A DNA stretch of 64,000 nt from Alphaproteobacteria bacterium (GTDB taxonomy: Bacteria; Pseudomonadota; Alphaproteobacteria; Rickettsiales; UBA3002): positions 1,112,629 through 1,176,628 of the forward strand of contig JAFLDD010000001.1 of assembly GCA_017302575.1 (NCBI GenBank), read 5' to 3'. Positions 44,544 to 54,354 of the stretch are shown one piece after another (the stretch's first letter is position 1; every line of letters begins with the position of its first letter). The notes under the pieces were generated by a model. The model did not search any database. It was given only the letters and a program-made list of their open reading frames with translations, and was not told where the DNA came from. The translations under genes were made by a program, and so were the position numbers.

Positions 44544-45605
44544 ATGCGCAATTTTCCTGCACCCATCACTGACCGCAAAGTTCGCATCGCACTCGTGGGC
44601 TGCGGGCGCATCGCAAAAAACCATTTCGCGGCGATTGCGCATCACAACAAAGACCTTGAATTGGTCGATGTGTGCGACGTCGACGCAGCAGCGCGTGAGA
44701 CGGCTGCTAAAGAGACTGGCGCTAAAGCGCATAGCAACCTTACCGACATGCTGAAAACCACGAAGGCGGATGTGATTGTGCTGACAACGCCAAGCGGCCT
44801 GCACCCAGAACAAGCGGTGGAGATTGCACGCGCAGGTCGCCATGTGATGACCGAAAAACCAATGGCCACACGCTGGCATGACGGGTTGCGCATGGTGCGC
44901 GCTTGCGACGAGGCGAATGTGCGCCTGTTCGTGGTGAAACAAAATCGTCGTAACGCGACGCTGCAATTGCTCAAGCAAGCGGTGGAAGCTGACCGATTTG
45001 GCCGTATTTATATGGTGAATGTGAACGTGTTCTGGACACGCCCACAGGAATATTACGATAGCTCCGCATGGCGCGGCACATGGGAATTTGACGGCGGCGC
45101 GCTGATGAACCAAGCCAGCCACTATGTCGATTTGCTCGACTGGTTGATTGGGCCAATCGAAAGCATCCAAGCCTATACCGCGACACTCGCACGTAATATC
45201 GAAGTCGAAGACACTGCGGTGCTGAACGTCAAATGGCGTTCAGGTGCGCTGGGCTCCATGAACGTCACCATGCTCACCTATCCTAAGAATCTCGAGGGCA
45301 GCATCACCATTATTGGTGAAAAAGGTACGGTGCGTGTTGGCGGTGTGGCGGTGAATGAAATCCAGCATTGGGACTTCGCCGAGAAACTGCCCGAAGATGA
45401 AAAAATTAAAACCGCAAATTACGAAACCACCTCCGTTTATGGCCATGGCCACCCGCTTTATTATCAGAACGTGATTGATACGCTGCGCGGTAAAGCCGAA
45501 GCCGAGACCGATGGTCGTGAGGGTCTCAAATCACTCGAAGTATTGATTGCCGCTTACCTAGCTGCGCGCGACGGCAAGCGCATCGCCCTACCATTGGACT
45601 ATTAA
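44544..45605 (+). CDS. wbpB: UDP-GlcNAcA 3-dehydrogenase, Gfo/Idh/MocA family
   Basis: Oxidises C3 of UDP-GlcNAcA to the 3-keto sugar for WbpE. The 353 residues have an N-terminal Rossmann fold ([18 protein letters not shown]), the EKPM motif (residues about 113-116, containing the catalytic Lys), and C-terminal block [24 protein letters not shown]. It is placed four bases after wbpA and one base before wbpD. In Pseudomonas WbpB and WbpE recycle NAD with 2-oxoglutarate. Confidence 0.9.
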   Translation: MRNFPAPITDRKVRIALVGCGRIAKNHFAAIAHHNKDLELVDVCDVDAAARETAAKETGAKAHSNLTDMLKTTKADVIVLTTPSGLHPEQAVEIARAGRHVMTEKPMATRWHDGLRMVRACDEANVRLFVVKQNRRNATLQLLKQAVEADRFGRIYMVNVNVFWTRPQEYYDSSAWRGTWEFDGGALMNQASHYVDLLDWLIGPIESIQAYTATLARNIEVEDTAVLNVKWRSGALGSMNVTMLTYPKNLEGSITIIGEKGTVRVGGVAVNEIQHWDFAEKLPEDEKIKTANYETTSVYGHGHPLYYQNVIDTLRGKAEAETDGREGLKSLEVLIAAYLAARDGKRIALPLDY

Positions 45606-45606
45606 T

Positions 45607-46179
45607 ATGGCCGTTCACCCTCAGGCGAACATTCACCCTACCGCGATTATCGACGATGGTGCGACGATTGGCGTTAACACGCGCATCTGGCATTGGGTGC
45701 ATGTGTGTGGTGGCGCAAAAATCGGCGAGAGCTGCTCGTTCGGCCAGAACGTGTTTGTGGGTAATGATGTGGTGATTGGCAATAATGTGAAGGTTCAAAA
45801 TGGCGTGTCGATTTACGACGCGGTGCGCTTAGAAGACGATGTGTTCTGCGGCCCGCACATGGTATTCACCAACGTCTATAATCCGCGCTCTTCTGTATCG
45901 CGTAAAAATGAATACCGCCCAACGTTGCTTAAAAAAGGCGTCACGGTTGGTGCGAACGCAACGATTGTTTGCGGCGTCACGCTCGGCGAATATGCCTTTG
46001 TCGGTGCTGGCGCGGTGATCAATAAAGACGTTCTGCCTTACGCACTGATGGTTGGCGTTCCCGCTCGTCGTACGGGGTGGATGTGCAAGTGCGGCGTGAA
46101 GCTTGAAGGTACGGGAAACGTTACCTGTAGCTGTGGCAGCGCTTATGAAATCAGCTTCAACACGTGCAAGCCATTATGA
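45607..46179 (+). CDS. wbpD: UDP-GlcNAc3NA N-acetyltransferase
   Basis: Acetylates the 3-amino group of UDP-GlcNAc(3NH2)A. The 190 residues form a left-handed beta-helix of hexapeptide repeats ([41 protein letters not shown] and onward), including the [10 protein letters not shown] loop and [21 protein letters not shown] short C-terminal Cys-rich segment (CKCG and CSCG) is typical of the WbpD type. It overlaps wbpE by four bases. Confidence 0.92.
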   Translation: MAVHPQANIHPTAIIDDGATIGVNTRIWHWVHVCGGAKIGESCSFGQNVFVGNDVVIGNNVKVQNGVSIYDAVRLEDDVFCGPHMVFTNVYNPRSSVSRKNEYRPTLLKKGVTVGANATIVCGVTLGEYAFVGAGAVINKDVLPYALMVGVPARRTGWMCKCGVKLEGTGNVTCSCGSAYEISFNTCKPL

Positions 46180-47276
46180 GCGAGAAAATCGAATTCATTG
46201 ACCTCAAAGCGCAATATAAGTCGCTGAAGTCGCGCGTTGATGCGCGTATGCAAGCCGTGCTCGACCACGGCCAGTTCATCATGGGGCCTGAGGTGCGCGA
46301 GCTGGAAAGCCAGCTTGAGGCTTATACGGGTTCGCAGCATTGCATCACCGTTTCCTCGGGCACAGAGGCGCTGCTGATTGCGCTCATGGCGCTTGGTGTG
46401 AAAGCGGGTGATGAGGTTATCACCTCACCTTTCACGTTCGTTTCAACAGCAGAAGTGATCGCGCTGGTTGGCGCAACGCCTGTGTTTGTGGATGTAAACC
46501 CCAAGACCTGCAACATGGACGCAGCATTGCTGAAGGCCGCGATTACGCCTAAAACGAAGGCGATTATTCCTGTTTCGCTCTACGGCCAAGTGGCGGATAT
46601 GGACGAGATTAACGCGATTGCTGCCGATATTCCGGTGATTGAAGACGCTGCGCAGAGTTTTGGCGCAAGCTACAAAGGCCGCAAAAGCTGCAACCTTTCG
46701 AAGATTGGCTGCACCAGCTTTTTCCCCAGCAAACCGCTTGGCTGCTATGGCGATGGTGGCGCGATTTTTACTAACGACGCGGCGCTTGCCAAAGCGATGC
46801 GCGAGATTCGCGTGCATGGTTCCGAAAAGCGTTACTACCACACACGCATCGGCGTTGGTGGGCGTATGGATACGTTGCAATGCGCGATTGTACTCGCCAA
46901 GCTGGAGCAGTTTGATTGGGAAATTGAGCAGCGTATTGCCGCAGGTAACCGCTATGCACAATTGCTACATGGTAAAGCCGCGCAGTTGATTGAGGTTGCA
47001 GGCGACAGAACATGCGTGTGGGGGCAATATACCGTGCAGGTCGCAAACCGCGAGGCGGTAATTGCCAAGCTAACCGAGGCAGGCATTCCAACAGCAATCC
47101 ACTACCCTACCCCATTGCATTTGCAGCCTGCTTACAAAGACATTTGTCGTATCTCTGGCAGCCTGAAGCATTCAGAGGCGTGCGCACAGCGCGTATTTAG
47201 TTTGCCGATGCATCCGTATCTGAATGAAACAACGCAACAGCGCATTGTCGATGCGCTTAGTGCAGCCGTGGCGTAA
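46176..47276 (+). CDS. wbpE: UDP-3-keto-GlcNAcA aminotransferase
   Basis: PLP aminotransferase of the DegT/DnrJ/EryC1 family, 366 residues, adding the 3-amino group from glutamate. The PLP lysine is Lys186 in [15 protein letters not shown], and other landmarks are [27 protein letters not shown] and [14 protein letters not shown]. The P. aeruginosa WbpE lysine is at an equivalent position (185). The ATG at 46176 overlaps the wbpD stop; a start four codons earlier is possible. Confidence 0.93.
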   Translation: MSEKIEFIDLKAQYKSLKSRVDARMQAVLDHGQFIMGPEVRELESQLEAYTGSQHCITVSSGTEALLIALMALGVKAGDEVITSPFTFVSTAEVIALVGATPVFVDVNPKTCNMDAALLKAAITPKTKAIIPVSLYGQVADMDEINAIAADIPVIEDAAQSFGASYKGRKSCNLSKIGCTSFFPSKPLGCYGDGGAIFTNDAALAKAMREIRVHGSEKRYYHTRIGVGGRMDTLQCAIVLAKLEQFDWEIEQRIAAGNRYAQLLHGKAAQLIEVAGDRTCVWGQYTVQVANREAVIAKLTEAGIPTAIHYPTPLHLQPAYKDICRISGSLKHSEACAQRVFSLPMHPYLNETTQQRIVDALSAAVA

Positions 47277-48466
47277 TGCTGGCTTTGTTTGCGCATATCC
47301 CGACCGCCTTACTCATCGCCGCACCCCTTTTGTTACTGATTTCTACGAAGCTCGTTTCAACCGTGATGAGCGTGGTAGCGGTGTTTGTGATTCTGCTGCA
47401 TCCCAAGCGCGGCGCCATACTGCGTGGTATCATACAATCCCGCGCGCTCTACATACTCATCGCCCTCATCCTCGTCTGGCCGCTACTTAGTGTAGTGTGG
47501 TCTATTGAACCTAGCGAGTCGCTGAGCGATTGGCTCCGTATTGCTTTAATCATGCTGGTCGGTGCGATCTTGTGGGTCAGCGCGAATCGCTTCACTGCGC
47601 CTGCCGCCGCGCGCCTTGTGGAATGGATGGCACTTTCCTGCATCGCGGTGCAATGTTTTATTGCGCTTGAAACGGTCGCAGGTATTCCCGTGCTGATTTG
47701 GGTAACAGATGGGCTTGGTGGCGATCATTACAAACTCGTCATGCAGTATCTCAACCGCTTTGCGAACGCTATGACACTACTTAGCTTAGTGCTCATCTAT
47801 GGCCTGCTTAAAAAGCAGATGCGCGTATTAGCGCTGGAATTATTCGCCGTAACCACAATTACCTTGCTGTCACTCGATAGCAACTCAGCCATGCTGGGAT
47901 TAGTCGCAGGTTGTGGGATTTGGCTTCTTATGCATGGTATGCCCAAAGTCACCATGCGCCTGCTTAGCATGTTAGTGCCACTTGGTTTCCTGATCTTACC
48001 GGCGCTTACTTACGCGTTACTTACTTTGCCAGAACTGGATAGCGTGCGTGAGCACTTCGCCAGTTTCTCGGCGGGGCGCATGCCGATTTGGAATTCACTG
48101 ATTGCGAATAGTTGGGATCATTGGCAGCTTGGCTGGGGCATTTCCACGACACACCTCATTCCCTATAGCCCTGATCTACCAAACCAAATTACATTTAACG
48201 GGCCACCTCTTCATCCGCATCACTCGGCACTGCAGGTACTGCTAGAGCTTGGGGCTATTGGGCTGCTACTGTTCACTGCGGCGCTGTGTTTAGTGCTCAA
48301 GCAATGTGCGCGTTTGCCCGTTGGCCTTGGTCAAGAAGCAGCCGTGGCGATGATGATAGCCTATCTCGCAACAGGTCTTTCGTCGTTTAGTATTTGGGCG
48401 AATTGGTGGATAGGTATGGCATGGCTCGCGGCCATACTCTGGCGTTATCTTGGTAGCGCGCGCTAG
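47276..48466 (+). CDS. O-antigen ligase/polymerase family membrane protein
   Basis: A 396-residue protein with about ten hydrophobic membrane helices and a periplasmic loop carrying the Wzy_C hallmarks RMPIWNSLIANSWDHWQLGWG and HPHHSALQVLLELGAIGLLLF. WaaL-type ligases join the finished glycan to lipid A-core in the periplasm; Wzy polymerases look similar. Because chain export here is by an ABC transporter, a ligase role is more likely than polymerase. It starts on the last base of the wbpE stop and its end overlaps the convergent csoR by four bases. Confidence 0.82.
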   Translation: MLALFAHIPTALLIAAPLLLLISTKLVSTVMSVVAVFVILLHPKRGAILRGIIQSRALYILIALILVWPLLSVVWSIEPSESLSDWLRIALIMLVGAILWVSANRFTAPAAARLVEWMALSCIAVQCFIALETVAGIPVLIWVTDGLGGDHYKLVMQYLNRFANAMTLLSLVLIYGLLKKQMRVLALELFAVTTITLLSLDSNSAMLGLVAGCGIWLLMHGMPKVTMRLLSMLVPLGFLILPALTYALLTLPELDSVREHFASFSAGRMPIWNSLIANSWDHWQLGWGISTTHLIPYSPDLPNQITFNGPPLHPHHSALQVLLELGAIGLLLFTAALCLVLKQCARLPVGLGQEAAVAMMIAYLATGLSSFSIWANWWIGMAWLAAILWRYLGSAR

Positions 48467-48750
48467 TCGCTATATTTTGCGAAGATTTTTTCGATTTCTT
48501 CTAACTTAGTTGCCACGTTCTTAGCATCGCCATTCTCAAGCGCATGCTGCACACAATGCTGCAAGTGACGCGTCATAATTTCAGCTTCGATGCTTTTGAT
48601 CGCAGCGCGTGCGGCGCGGCACTGCGTGAGAATGTCGGGGCAGTAGCGGCGCTCCTCAATCATTTTTTTCAGCCCATCAATTTGCCCCGCAACGCGGTTC
48701 AGTTTTTTGAGCTGTGCCGCATGTGAGGGATGTTCGTGTTTTTTACTCAT
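48463..48750 (-). CDS. csoR: CsoR-type copper-sensing transcriptional repressor
   Basis: A 95-residue all-helical repressor of the CsoR/RcnR/FrmR family. The Cu(I)-coordinating set Cys37, His62 and Cys66 has the same spacing as Cys36-His61-Cys65 of the Mycobacterium tuberculosis protein, so a copper sensor is more probable than a nickel/cobalt or formaldehyde sensor. Derepression would raise expression of its own operon. It overlaps the preceding MerP-like gene by four bases (ATGA). Confidence 0.88.
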   Translation of the reverse strand: MSKKHEHPSHAAQLKKLNRVAGQIDGLKKMIEERRYCPDILTQCRAARAAIKSIEAEIMTRHLQHCVQHALENGDAKNVATKLEEIEKIFAKYSD

Positions 48751-49028
48751 TGGCGTTCAATCTTTGTTACGTCAAACCCCGCATCGCTAATAATGCGTTT
48801 TACTTCTGCATCACTGATATCGTTACCGTCTTTGGTCGTGACGGTGAGGATCGCTGCGTCTAAGTCCACTTTTACCGCACTGACTGCGTCATGTTCCTTG
48901 AATTGATGCTCCAATCCCTGCACACAAAACGCACAGACGAGACCATTCACCTTCACGGTAATTTCACCAGCCCATGCCATAGGGCTTACCACTATGAGGG
49001 CTGCAGTTGTAAGTAAGGTACGTTTCAT
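48747..49028 (-). CDS. Secreted MerP/CopZ-like heavy-metal-binding protein
   Basis: A 93-residue protein with a signal peptide (1-20, ending AWA) followed by one heavy-metal-associated ferredoxin-like domain. The metal motif is VCAFC (Cys32, Cys35), with the usual Gly-Phe near the end (ISDAGFDV). It would bind Cu(I) or another thiophilic metal in the periplasm. Lying between a CsoR gene and an exported protein gene, it belongs to a metal-response operon. Confidence 0.87.
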   Translation of the reverse strand: MKRTLLTTAALIVVSPMAWAGEITVKVNGLVCAFCVQGLEHQFKEHDAVSAVKVDLDAAILTVTTKDGNDISDAEVKRIISDAGFDVTKIERQ

Positions 49029-49037
49029 ATCACTCTC

Positions 49038-49664
49038 CTAAAATTGTAAATTCAGTGCAGCATAAATATTACCGCGATTGGTGATGCCGAGCTCCGCTAA
49101 TATTGGCCCTCTGAAGGCGCGCAACACGGGGCCAACTTCCAGCGGCGTGTCATCTTCTGGCTCGTGGTCGGCTTGCAGGATAATCCAAGGCTGCCACTCT
49201 TCATACGAAGCTTTGTACGGTGCAATTCCAACACGGGCACGCTGCTCAAAATGGCTTTCGAGCACCGCATCATCCGTCGCAATATAATGGTTCTGGTACG
49301 CCACCATCCAGCGCCTATCTTCCCAGTCAGCAATCATGCCGATGCGACCTGCAGGTGCTGTCTCGCCACCCTTCTCTGCCATACCTGCGCCACCCATGAG
49401 ATAGAAATTGGTCTGGGAGCTTGGAGCATTATGGCGATAGGCCAGCCAATTCACGTCCGCCGTATAAAGCCATGCATTGTCGCCCGTGAAATGCTGGGTT
49501 GTTAGCCCGAATGAATGGAAGGCGCTGGGCGAGTAATCCACCGATGCGCTCACATAATCTTCGGTGACCTCGAACATAGGCATCGTACCGCCAGGGTAGG
49601 AAACCACGCGCGCCTCAGCATTGGCGGCTAAAAAGATTAGGGTAATGGGAAGAACATATTTCAT
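49038..49664 (-). CDS. Exported protein of a metal-response operon, hypothetical
   Basis: No family recognised. The start at 49664 gives a clear signal peptide (MKYVLPITLIFLAANAEA) and 208 residues; an open frame 13 codons longer would run across the operator palindrome. The mature protein has alternating aromatic/hydrophobic strands (WLYTADVNWLAYRH, RWMVAYQNHYIATD, WQPWIILQADHE) ending in Phe (NIYAALNLQF), consistent with an outer-membrane beta-barrel or a periplasmic beta protein. First gene of the operon with the MerP-like and csoR genes. Confidence 0.7.
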   Translation of the reverse strand: MKYVLPITLIFLAANAEARVVSYPGGTMPMFEVTEDYVSASVDYSPSAFHSFGLTTQHFTGDNAWLYTADVNWLAYRHNAPSSQTNFYLMGGAGMAEKGGETAPAGRIGMIADWEDRRWMVAYQNHYIATDDAVLESHFEQRARVGIAPYKASYEEWQPWIILQADHEPEDDTPLEVGPVLRAFRGPILAELGITNRGNIYAALNLQF

Positions 49665-49675
49665 AGCCCCTATGT

Positions 49676-49692
49676 ATACCCCTATAGGGTAT
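49676..49692. promoter_or_regulatory. Candidate CsoR operator
   Basis: ATACCC-CTATA-GGGTAT, a perfect 6-bp-armed palindrome 12 bases before the start codon of the csoR operon. G-tract inverted repeats with an A+T-rich centre are the usual binding sites of CsoR-family repressors. Nearby partial copies, ATAGCCCC (49663-49670 region) and GATAGGGG (about 49711-49718), flank it. Confidence 0.6.
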
Positions 49693-49771
49693 CTATAAAG
49701 CACAATTTTTGATAGGGGAATAACGTGAGGCGATTACTTGCAAAAACGATGGTTTCTAGTAGTAATTGCGC

Positions 49772-50518
49772 ATGGCTGGTCATTCACAGTTTAAAAACAT
49801 CATGGTGCGCAAGGGCGCGCAGGATAAAAAGCGCGGCAAGCTATTCACCAAAATTATTCGTGAAATTATGGTGGCGGCAAAAGCTGGCGGCGATATCAAC
49901 AAAAACCCCCGCTTGCGCGCGGCCGTTATCAAGGCGCGGCAAGAGAACATGCCGAAAGATAAAATCGAAAATGCAATTGCCAAAGGCTCAGGCGCCAACA
50001 ATACCGAGAACTATGACAGCGTGCGCTATGAAGGCTACGGACCTGCGGGTGTTGCGATTATTGTTGAGGCATTGACCGACAACCGCAATCGCACCGCCTC
50101 TAACATCCGCGATATTTTCACCAAACATGATAGTGCGATGGGTGATAGCGGCTCGGTCGGCTTTATGTTCGAACATATTGGCATTATCGAATACCCCGCC
50201 GCACAGATTCTGGAAGATGCAATGCTAGAGGCCGCTATCGAAGCAGGCGCAGATAATTGCGAAACATCGGGCGATGTGCATACCATCACTTGCACCATGG
50301 AATCATTTGGTGCGGTGCGCGACACATTGGCTACAAAATTTGGTGACGCGAAATCTGCCAAGCTGGCATGGAGCGCAAAAATCACCGCCCCAGCTTCTGG
50401 CGAGGCGGCGAAGAATTTGCTCGAACTCGTTGAAGCGTTGGAAGACGATGACGACGTGCAGGAAGTCTATACGAATGTTGAAATGACTGCCGACACATTG
50501 GAGAAACTCAGTGCGTAG
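49772..50518 (+). CDS. yebC: YebC/PmpR family DNA-binding transcriptional regulator / translation factor
   Basis: A 248-residue protein beginning MAGHSQFKNIM, the invariable YebC N-terminus (the next residue is Val where His is usual). Later KLFTKIIREIMVAAKAGGDINKNPRLRAAV and YEGYGPAGVAIIVEALTDNRNRTASNIR are near-universal. Members bind DNA and have recently been linked to translation of proline stretches. The ATG at 49772 is preferred to a TTG two codons earlier. It lies directly upstream of the ruv genes, a standard arrangement. Confidence 0.95.
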   Translation: MAGHSQFKNIMVRKGAQDKKRGKLFTKIIREIMVAAKAGGDINKNPRLRAAVIKARQENMPKDKIENAIAKGSGANNTENYDSVRYEGYGPAGVAIIVEALTDNRNRTASNIRDIFTKHDSAMGDSGSVGFMFEHIGIIEYPAAQILEDAMLEAAIEAGADNCETSGDVHTITCTMESFGAVRDTLATKFGDAKSAKLAWSAKITAPASGEAAKNLLELVEALEDDDDVQEVYTNVEMTADTLEKLSA

Positions 50519-51011
50519 AATCATCGGTATCGATCCGGGATTAAACAGCACAGGCTGGGGCATTATTGACGTAAAAGGTTCTGCACTGCAGTTCATAGCA
50601 TGTGGCACGATTTCGGCAAAAGACACCTCGCAGACCATGGCCGAGCGCGTGCTGATTCTTTCGGAAGGCCTCAAGAAAGCGATTGCCGAATTCTCGCCAA
50701 CTGAAGCGGCGATGGAAGAAACGTTTGCCACACAAAATGGTCAATCCACCTTAAAACTTGGCCAAGCGCGCGGCGCGCTGATGCTAACACTGGCGCAGGC
50801 GAATCTTACGGTGGGTGAATATGCGGCGCGCTCAGTGAAAAAGGCTATCGTGGGCACTGGCACGGCCGACAAAAACCAAATTACGCAGATGGTGGGAATC
50901 TTATTGCCTGCCTCGAAAGAGGCCATGAAAAAAGAAAAACACGATGCGAGTGATGCGCTGGCGATTGCGATTTGCCATGCCAATCATTCGCAGCATAGGA
51001 GCGCAGCATGA
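50511..51011 (+). CDS. ruvC: Holliday junction resolvase RuvC
   Basis: Metal-dependent endonuclease that cleaves Holliday junctions in recombination repair. The 166 residues have the RNase H-like acidic residues in IIGIDPGLNSTGWGI (Asp7) and AAMEETF, and near the C-terminus KHDASDALAIAICH. It starts with GTG inside the yebC stop region (eight-base overlap) and overlaps ruvA by four bases, so yebC-ruvC-ruvA-ruvB reads as one unit. Confidence 0.96.
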   Translation: MRRIIGIDPGLNSTGWGIIDVKGSALQFIACGTISAKDTSQTMAERVLILSEGLKKAIAEFSPTEAAMEETFATQNGQSTLKLGQARGALMLTLAQANLTVGEYAARSVKKAIVGTGTADKNQITQMVGILLPASKEAMKKEKHDASDALAIAICHANHSQHRSAA

Positions 51012-51625
51012 TTGGTAAATTGACTGGCAAGCTCGATGCGGTATTCGACGACCACATTCTGATTGATGTGAATGGTGTCGGCTATATTGCGTTTTGTTCG
51101 GCACGCACGATGCGAATGCTGCCCGACATTGGCGGCATGGTGAGCTTGATTATCGAAACGCATGTGCGCGAGGACCATATTCACCTTTATGGTTTTGGTT
51201 CAGCGATTGAGCGTGAATGGTTTAAAATTCTTACCACCGTGCAAGGTGTGGGCGTGAAAATGGGCATGGCGATTCTTGGTCATTTCTCACCGGAACAAAT
51301 CATCAACTGCATCGCCGCCCAAGATAAAAAGGCGCTGACGCAAGTAAGTGGTGTCGGCCCCAAACTCGCGGAACGTATTGTGGTCGAGCTGAAATCAACC
51401 GTCGGAAAAATGGTCGGCAGTACAACGCCGATGGTGGTGACTTCCGATAAGCCAAACAAAAAATCTGCCGCATCGAGTATGAGTGAGGATGCGATCTCAG
51501 CATTGGTGCATTTGGGCTATCAACGCGCCGATGCATTTACTGCCGTAGCGCGCGTGCTGCAGCAAAAGCCTGAAGCAAAGCTCGACCAGCTTATCCGTGA
51601 CGGGCTCAAGGAGTTGGCCGCATGA
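51008..51625 (+). CDS. ruvA: Holliday junction DNA helicase subunit RuvA
   Basis: Tetramer that holds the four-way junction and loads RuvB. The 205 residues contain the OB-fold domain ([27 protein letters not shown]), two helix-hairpin-helix motifs ([15 protein letters not shown] and [15 protein letters not shown]) and the C-terminal domain III ([23 protein letters not shown]) that contacts RuvB. ATGA overlaps with ruvC upstream and ruvB downstream. Confidence 0.96.
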   Translation: MIGKLTGKLDAVFDDHILIDVNGVGYIAFCSARTMRMLPDIGGMVSLIIETHVREDHIHLYGFGSAIEREWFKILTTVQGVGVKMGMAILGHFSPEQIINCIAAQDKKALTQVSGVGPKLAERIVVELKSTVGKMVGSTTPMVVTSDKPNKKSAASSMSEDAISALVHLGYQRADAFTAVARVLQQKPEAKLDQLIRDGLKELAA

Positions 51626-52659
51626 AGCAATCTTCCGTACTCGCCGCCGAACAGGTCGAAGGTGATGGTGTAGAGTCCTCGCTACGCCCGCAAATGATTT
51701 CTGATTTCACGGGTCAACCGCAAGCGGTCGAGAATTTGAAGGTGTTTATTGCTGCAGCAAAATCGCGCAATGAAGCACTCGACCATGTTTTGCTCTATGG
51801 CCCTCCAGGTTTGGGTAAAACCACGCTGGCACAAATTATCTCGCGTGAGTTGGGGGTGAATTTTCGCGCAACGTCGGGCCCACTACTTACAAAAGCAGGT
51901 GACTTGGCAGCCATCCTTACCAACTTAGAAGCGAATGATGTGTTGTTCATCGACGAGATTCATCGCCTCAATTCCGCCGTCGAAGAAGTTCTCTACCCTG
52001 CGATGGAAGATTATAAGCTCGATGTGATTATTGGCGAAGGTCCCTCAGCGCGCACGGTGCGCATCGAATTGCCGAAGTTTACACTCGTGGGCGCAACCAC
52101 GCGCTTGGGTTTGCTCACGGGGCCATTGCGTGACCGTTTTGGTATTCCACTGAAACTCAATTTTTACGATGTCGCCGAGCTACGCAAAGTGGTCGAGCGT
52201 GCCTCTGCATTACTGAATCTGAAACTCACGGGCGATGGTGCAGAAGAAATTGCCAAACGTGCACGTGGTACGCCGCGTATCGCGGTGCGGTTGCTGAAAC
52301 GCGTGCGCGACTTTGCCCATGCCAATGGCGAGAAGGAAGTAAATGCCAAACTCGCGGACGCATCTTTGAAGAAGCTGGAAGTGGATGGGTTGGGCTTGGA
52401 TGCTTCTGACCGTCGCTATCTGAACTTCATTGCCGAGCATTACCAAGGTGGGCCCGTGGGTGTTGAGACCATTGCAGCAGGGCTTTCCGAAGCGCGTGAT
52501 TCAATTGAGGAAACGGTGGAGCCTTTCTTACTACAGCTCGGTTTTATTCAGCGCACACCGCGTGGGCGCATGCTGACACTGACAGCCTATAAGCATCTCG
52601 GCCTGAATGCCCCCAGCCGCACGCCCGACCAGCTTGGGTTATTGGATGTGGGTGAATAA
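51622..52659 (+). CDS. ruvB: Holliday junction DNA helicase ATPase RuvB
   Basis: AAA+ motor for branch migration, 345 residues. Walker [11 protein letters not shown], Walker [11 protein letters not shown], the RuvB motif [12 protein letters not shown] near the N-terminus and [18 protein letters not shown] are present; the C-terminal winged helix ends [14 protein letters not shown]. Its TAA overlaps the ybgC ATG by one base (TAATG). Confidence 0.97.
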   Translation: MKQSSVLAAEQVEGDGVESSLRPQMISDFTGQPQAVENLKVFIAAAKSRNEALDHVLLYGPPGLGKTTLAQIISRELGVNFRATSGPLLTKAGDLAAILTNLEANDVLFIDEIHRLNSAVEEVLYPAMEDYKLDVIIGEGPSARTVRIELPKFTLVGATTRLGLLTGPLRDRFGIPLKLNFYDVAELRKVVERASALLNLKLTGDGAEEIAKRARGTPRIAVRLLKRVRDFAHANGEKEVNAKLADASLKKLEVDGLGLDASDRRYLNFIAEHYQGGPVGVETIAAGLSEARDSIEETVEPFLLQLGFIQRTPRGRMLTLTAYKHLGLNAPSRTPDQLGLLDVGE

Positions 52660-53105
52660 TGCACCAAGCTCACTTTCATGACGGAGCTTTCTTCTATCCA
52701 CTTCGCGTCTATTACGAGGACACGGACGCAGGCGGGGTGGTCTATCACTCGAATTTCCTGAACTTCGCCGAGCGTGCCCGCACCGAGTGCCTGCGCCATA
52801 TGGGGTTGGAGCAAGGCGTGCTCAAGGAAAAAGAGCAATTTATATTCGTCGTTTCTAAGGCGGAAATCGCCTTTAAACGCCCCGGCAGGCTTGATGACGC
52901 ACTGGTTGTTGAAACCCGCTTGCAGAGCATTCGCAAAGCCCGTATGAGTATGCGCCAAATTGTCCGCAAGGATGAAACGGTGCTCGCCGAAATGACGATT
53001 GAGATTGCCTGTGTGTCGCTGAGTAATTTCCGCTCCATGCCGGTTCCCGAGCATATCGTTACTATCTTTGCACAGCATTTACCGTTTGAGATGATAAAGG
53101 AGTAA
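52659..53105 (+). CDS. ybgC: Tol-Pal-associated acyl-CoA thioesterase
   Basis: Hot-dog-fold 4-hydroxybenzoyl-CoA-type thioesterase of 148 residues. The signature VYYEDTDAGGVVYHSNFLNFAERARTE with the catalytic Asp in YEDTDAGG is clear. It is encoded immediately before tolQ in most proteobacteria. It acts on acyl-CoA or acyl-ACP, perhaps in phospholipid metabolism, but the link to Tol-Pal remains unclear. One-base overlap with ruvB upstream and three bases before tolQ. Confidence 0.94.
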   Translation: MHQAHFHDGAFFYPLRVYYEDTDAGGVVYHSNFLNFAERARTECLRHMGLEQGVLKEKEQFIFVVSKAEIAFKRPGRLDDALVVETRLQSIRKARMSMRQIVRKDETVLAEMTIEIACVSLSNFRSMPVPEHIVTIFAQHLPFEMIKE

Positions 53106-53108
53106 GAC

Positions 53109-53888
53109 ATGACCATGAACGTTGCTGCCCCCGTCGCTGGAGTTGATGCCGCCTCTGTTGCGGGCACGGTGGGTACTGTCCCAGGAACTCAGCATTCGCT
53201 GCTTGATTTGTTCTTGATTGCTGATCCGCTCGTCATGCTCATCATGATGATCTTGATTGGTATGTCGGTATGTTCGTGGGCAATCATGTTCGATAAATTC
53301 ATGACCTATCGCCAGATTCTTGGCCGCAGCGAGAATTTTGAGAATGAATTCTGGTCGGCGGATGCGCTTGATAAGTTCTATGACAAAATCAAAAAGCGCA
53401 AATCCAAGCACCCAATGGCGCTGATGTTTATGGCGGCGATGGATGAGTGGTTCCGCAGCAAAAATAATGAGCGCCTCGTGCGCGGTTCGGGCACGGGCGG
53501 CAGCACTAGCGAGCTGACGATTACCCTCAAAGAACGTATGTTGCAGCAGATGGTGGTCGTGCGTAACCGCGAGCTGGAGCGCTTGGAGCGTGGGCTTGGT
53601 TTCCTCGGCACGGCAGGTTCTTCCGCGCCATTCATTGGTCTGCTTGGTACGGTGATTGGTATTATGAACAGCTTCCGCGCGATTGCGGGTGCACAGAATA
53701 CATCGCTCGCTGTCGTGGCGCCCGGTATTGCCGAGGCGTTGCTCGCTACGGGTATCGGTCTTTTTGTGGCAATCCCTGCGGTGATCGCCTTCAACAAATT
53801 CAATGGCGAATTGAATCGTATGGCGGGTAAGCTTGAGGACTTCTCGATGGAGTTCCACACGCTGCTTTCACGTCAGTTGGAGAAGTAA
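53109..53888 (+). CDS. tolQ: Tol-Pal system proton channel subunit TolQ
   Basis: Inner-membrane subunit of 259 residues that forms, with TolR, the proton-driven motor for outer-membrane constriction. Three membrane segments: LLDLFLIADPLVMLIMMILIGMSVCSWAIMF near the N-terminus, then FLGTAGSSAPFIGLLGTVIGIMNSF (family hallmark) and ALLATGIGLFVAIPAVIAFNKF. A second ATG at 53115 is possible. It is followed after one base by tolR. Confidence 0.95.
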   Translation: MTMNVAAPVAGVDAASVAGTVGTVPGTQHSLLDLFLIADPLVMLIMMILIGMSVCSWAIMFDKFMTYRQILGRSENFENEFWSADALDKFYDKIKKRKSKHPMALMFMAAMDEWFRSKNNERLVRGSGTGGSTSELTITLKERMLQQMVVVRNRELERLERGLGFLGTAGSSAPFIGLLGTVIGIMNSFRAIAGAQNTSLAVVAPGIAEALLATGIGLFVAIPAVIAFNKFNGELNRMAGKLEDFSMEFHTLLSRQLEK

Positions 53889-53889
53889 A

Positions 53890-54342
53890 ATGGGTGCAAG
53901 TTTACCAGGTGGCGGCGGTCGTCGCGGGCGTAATAGCCGCTATGGTTCTGGCGGCTTCACTGAAATCAACGTCACTCCTTTCGTAGACGTGATGTTGGTG
54001 CTGCTCATCGTATTCATGGTGGCTGCACCAATGATGACTTCTGGCGTGCAAGTAGATTTGCCAAAAGCACAGGCAACACCCGTTGCGGGCACTGACGAGC
54101 CGTTGAATGTAACGATTCGCCGTGATGGTTCGATTTTTATCCAGAACACGCAAGTGACTCTCGAAGAATTGGGACCCAAGCTACAGTCCGTACTAGGTGA
54201 GAAAAAAGAAACCCGCATTTTCGTGCGCGGCGATACATCGATTGATTATGGCAATGTGATGCAAGCGATTGGTACCATTAACGCTGCGGGTTTTACCAAA
54301 GTGGCGTTGTTGACGGATCAACCTTCCGCACCACGCCGTTAA
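53890..54342 (+). CDS. tolR: Tol-Pal system protein TolR
   Basis: Biopolymer-transport ExbD/TolR family, 150 residues. After a Gly/Arg-rich N-terminus (GGGGRRGRNSRYGSGG) comes EINVTPFVDVMLVLLIVFMVAAPMM with the conserved proton-carrying Asp in FVDVMLVLL, then a periplasmic domain ending ALLTDQP. The ATG at 53890 was used rather than an upstream frame extension within tolQ. The system stabilises the outer membrane and septum. Confidence 0.94.
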   Translation: MGASLPGGGGRRGRNSRYGSGGFTEINVTPFVDVMLVLLIVFMVAAPMMTSGVQVDLPKAQATPVAGTDEPLNVTIRRDGSIFIQNTQVTLEELGPKLQSVLGEKKETRIFVRGDTSIDYGNVMQAIGTINAAGFTKVALLTDQPSAPRR

Positions 54343-54354
54343 TAATGAGGGTGT

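Noticed and set aside
44514-45170. 218-codon open frame antisense to wbpB
   Set aside because: Shadow of the Gfo/Idh gene, with no start context or domain.
53079-53858. 259-codon open frame antisense to tolQ
   Set aside because: It mirrors the well-supported tolQ gene, is His/Arg-rich low-complexity in translation, and has no recognisable domain.
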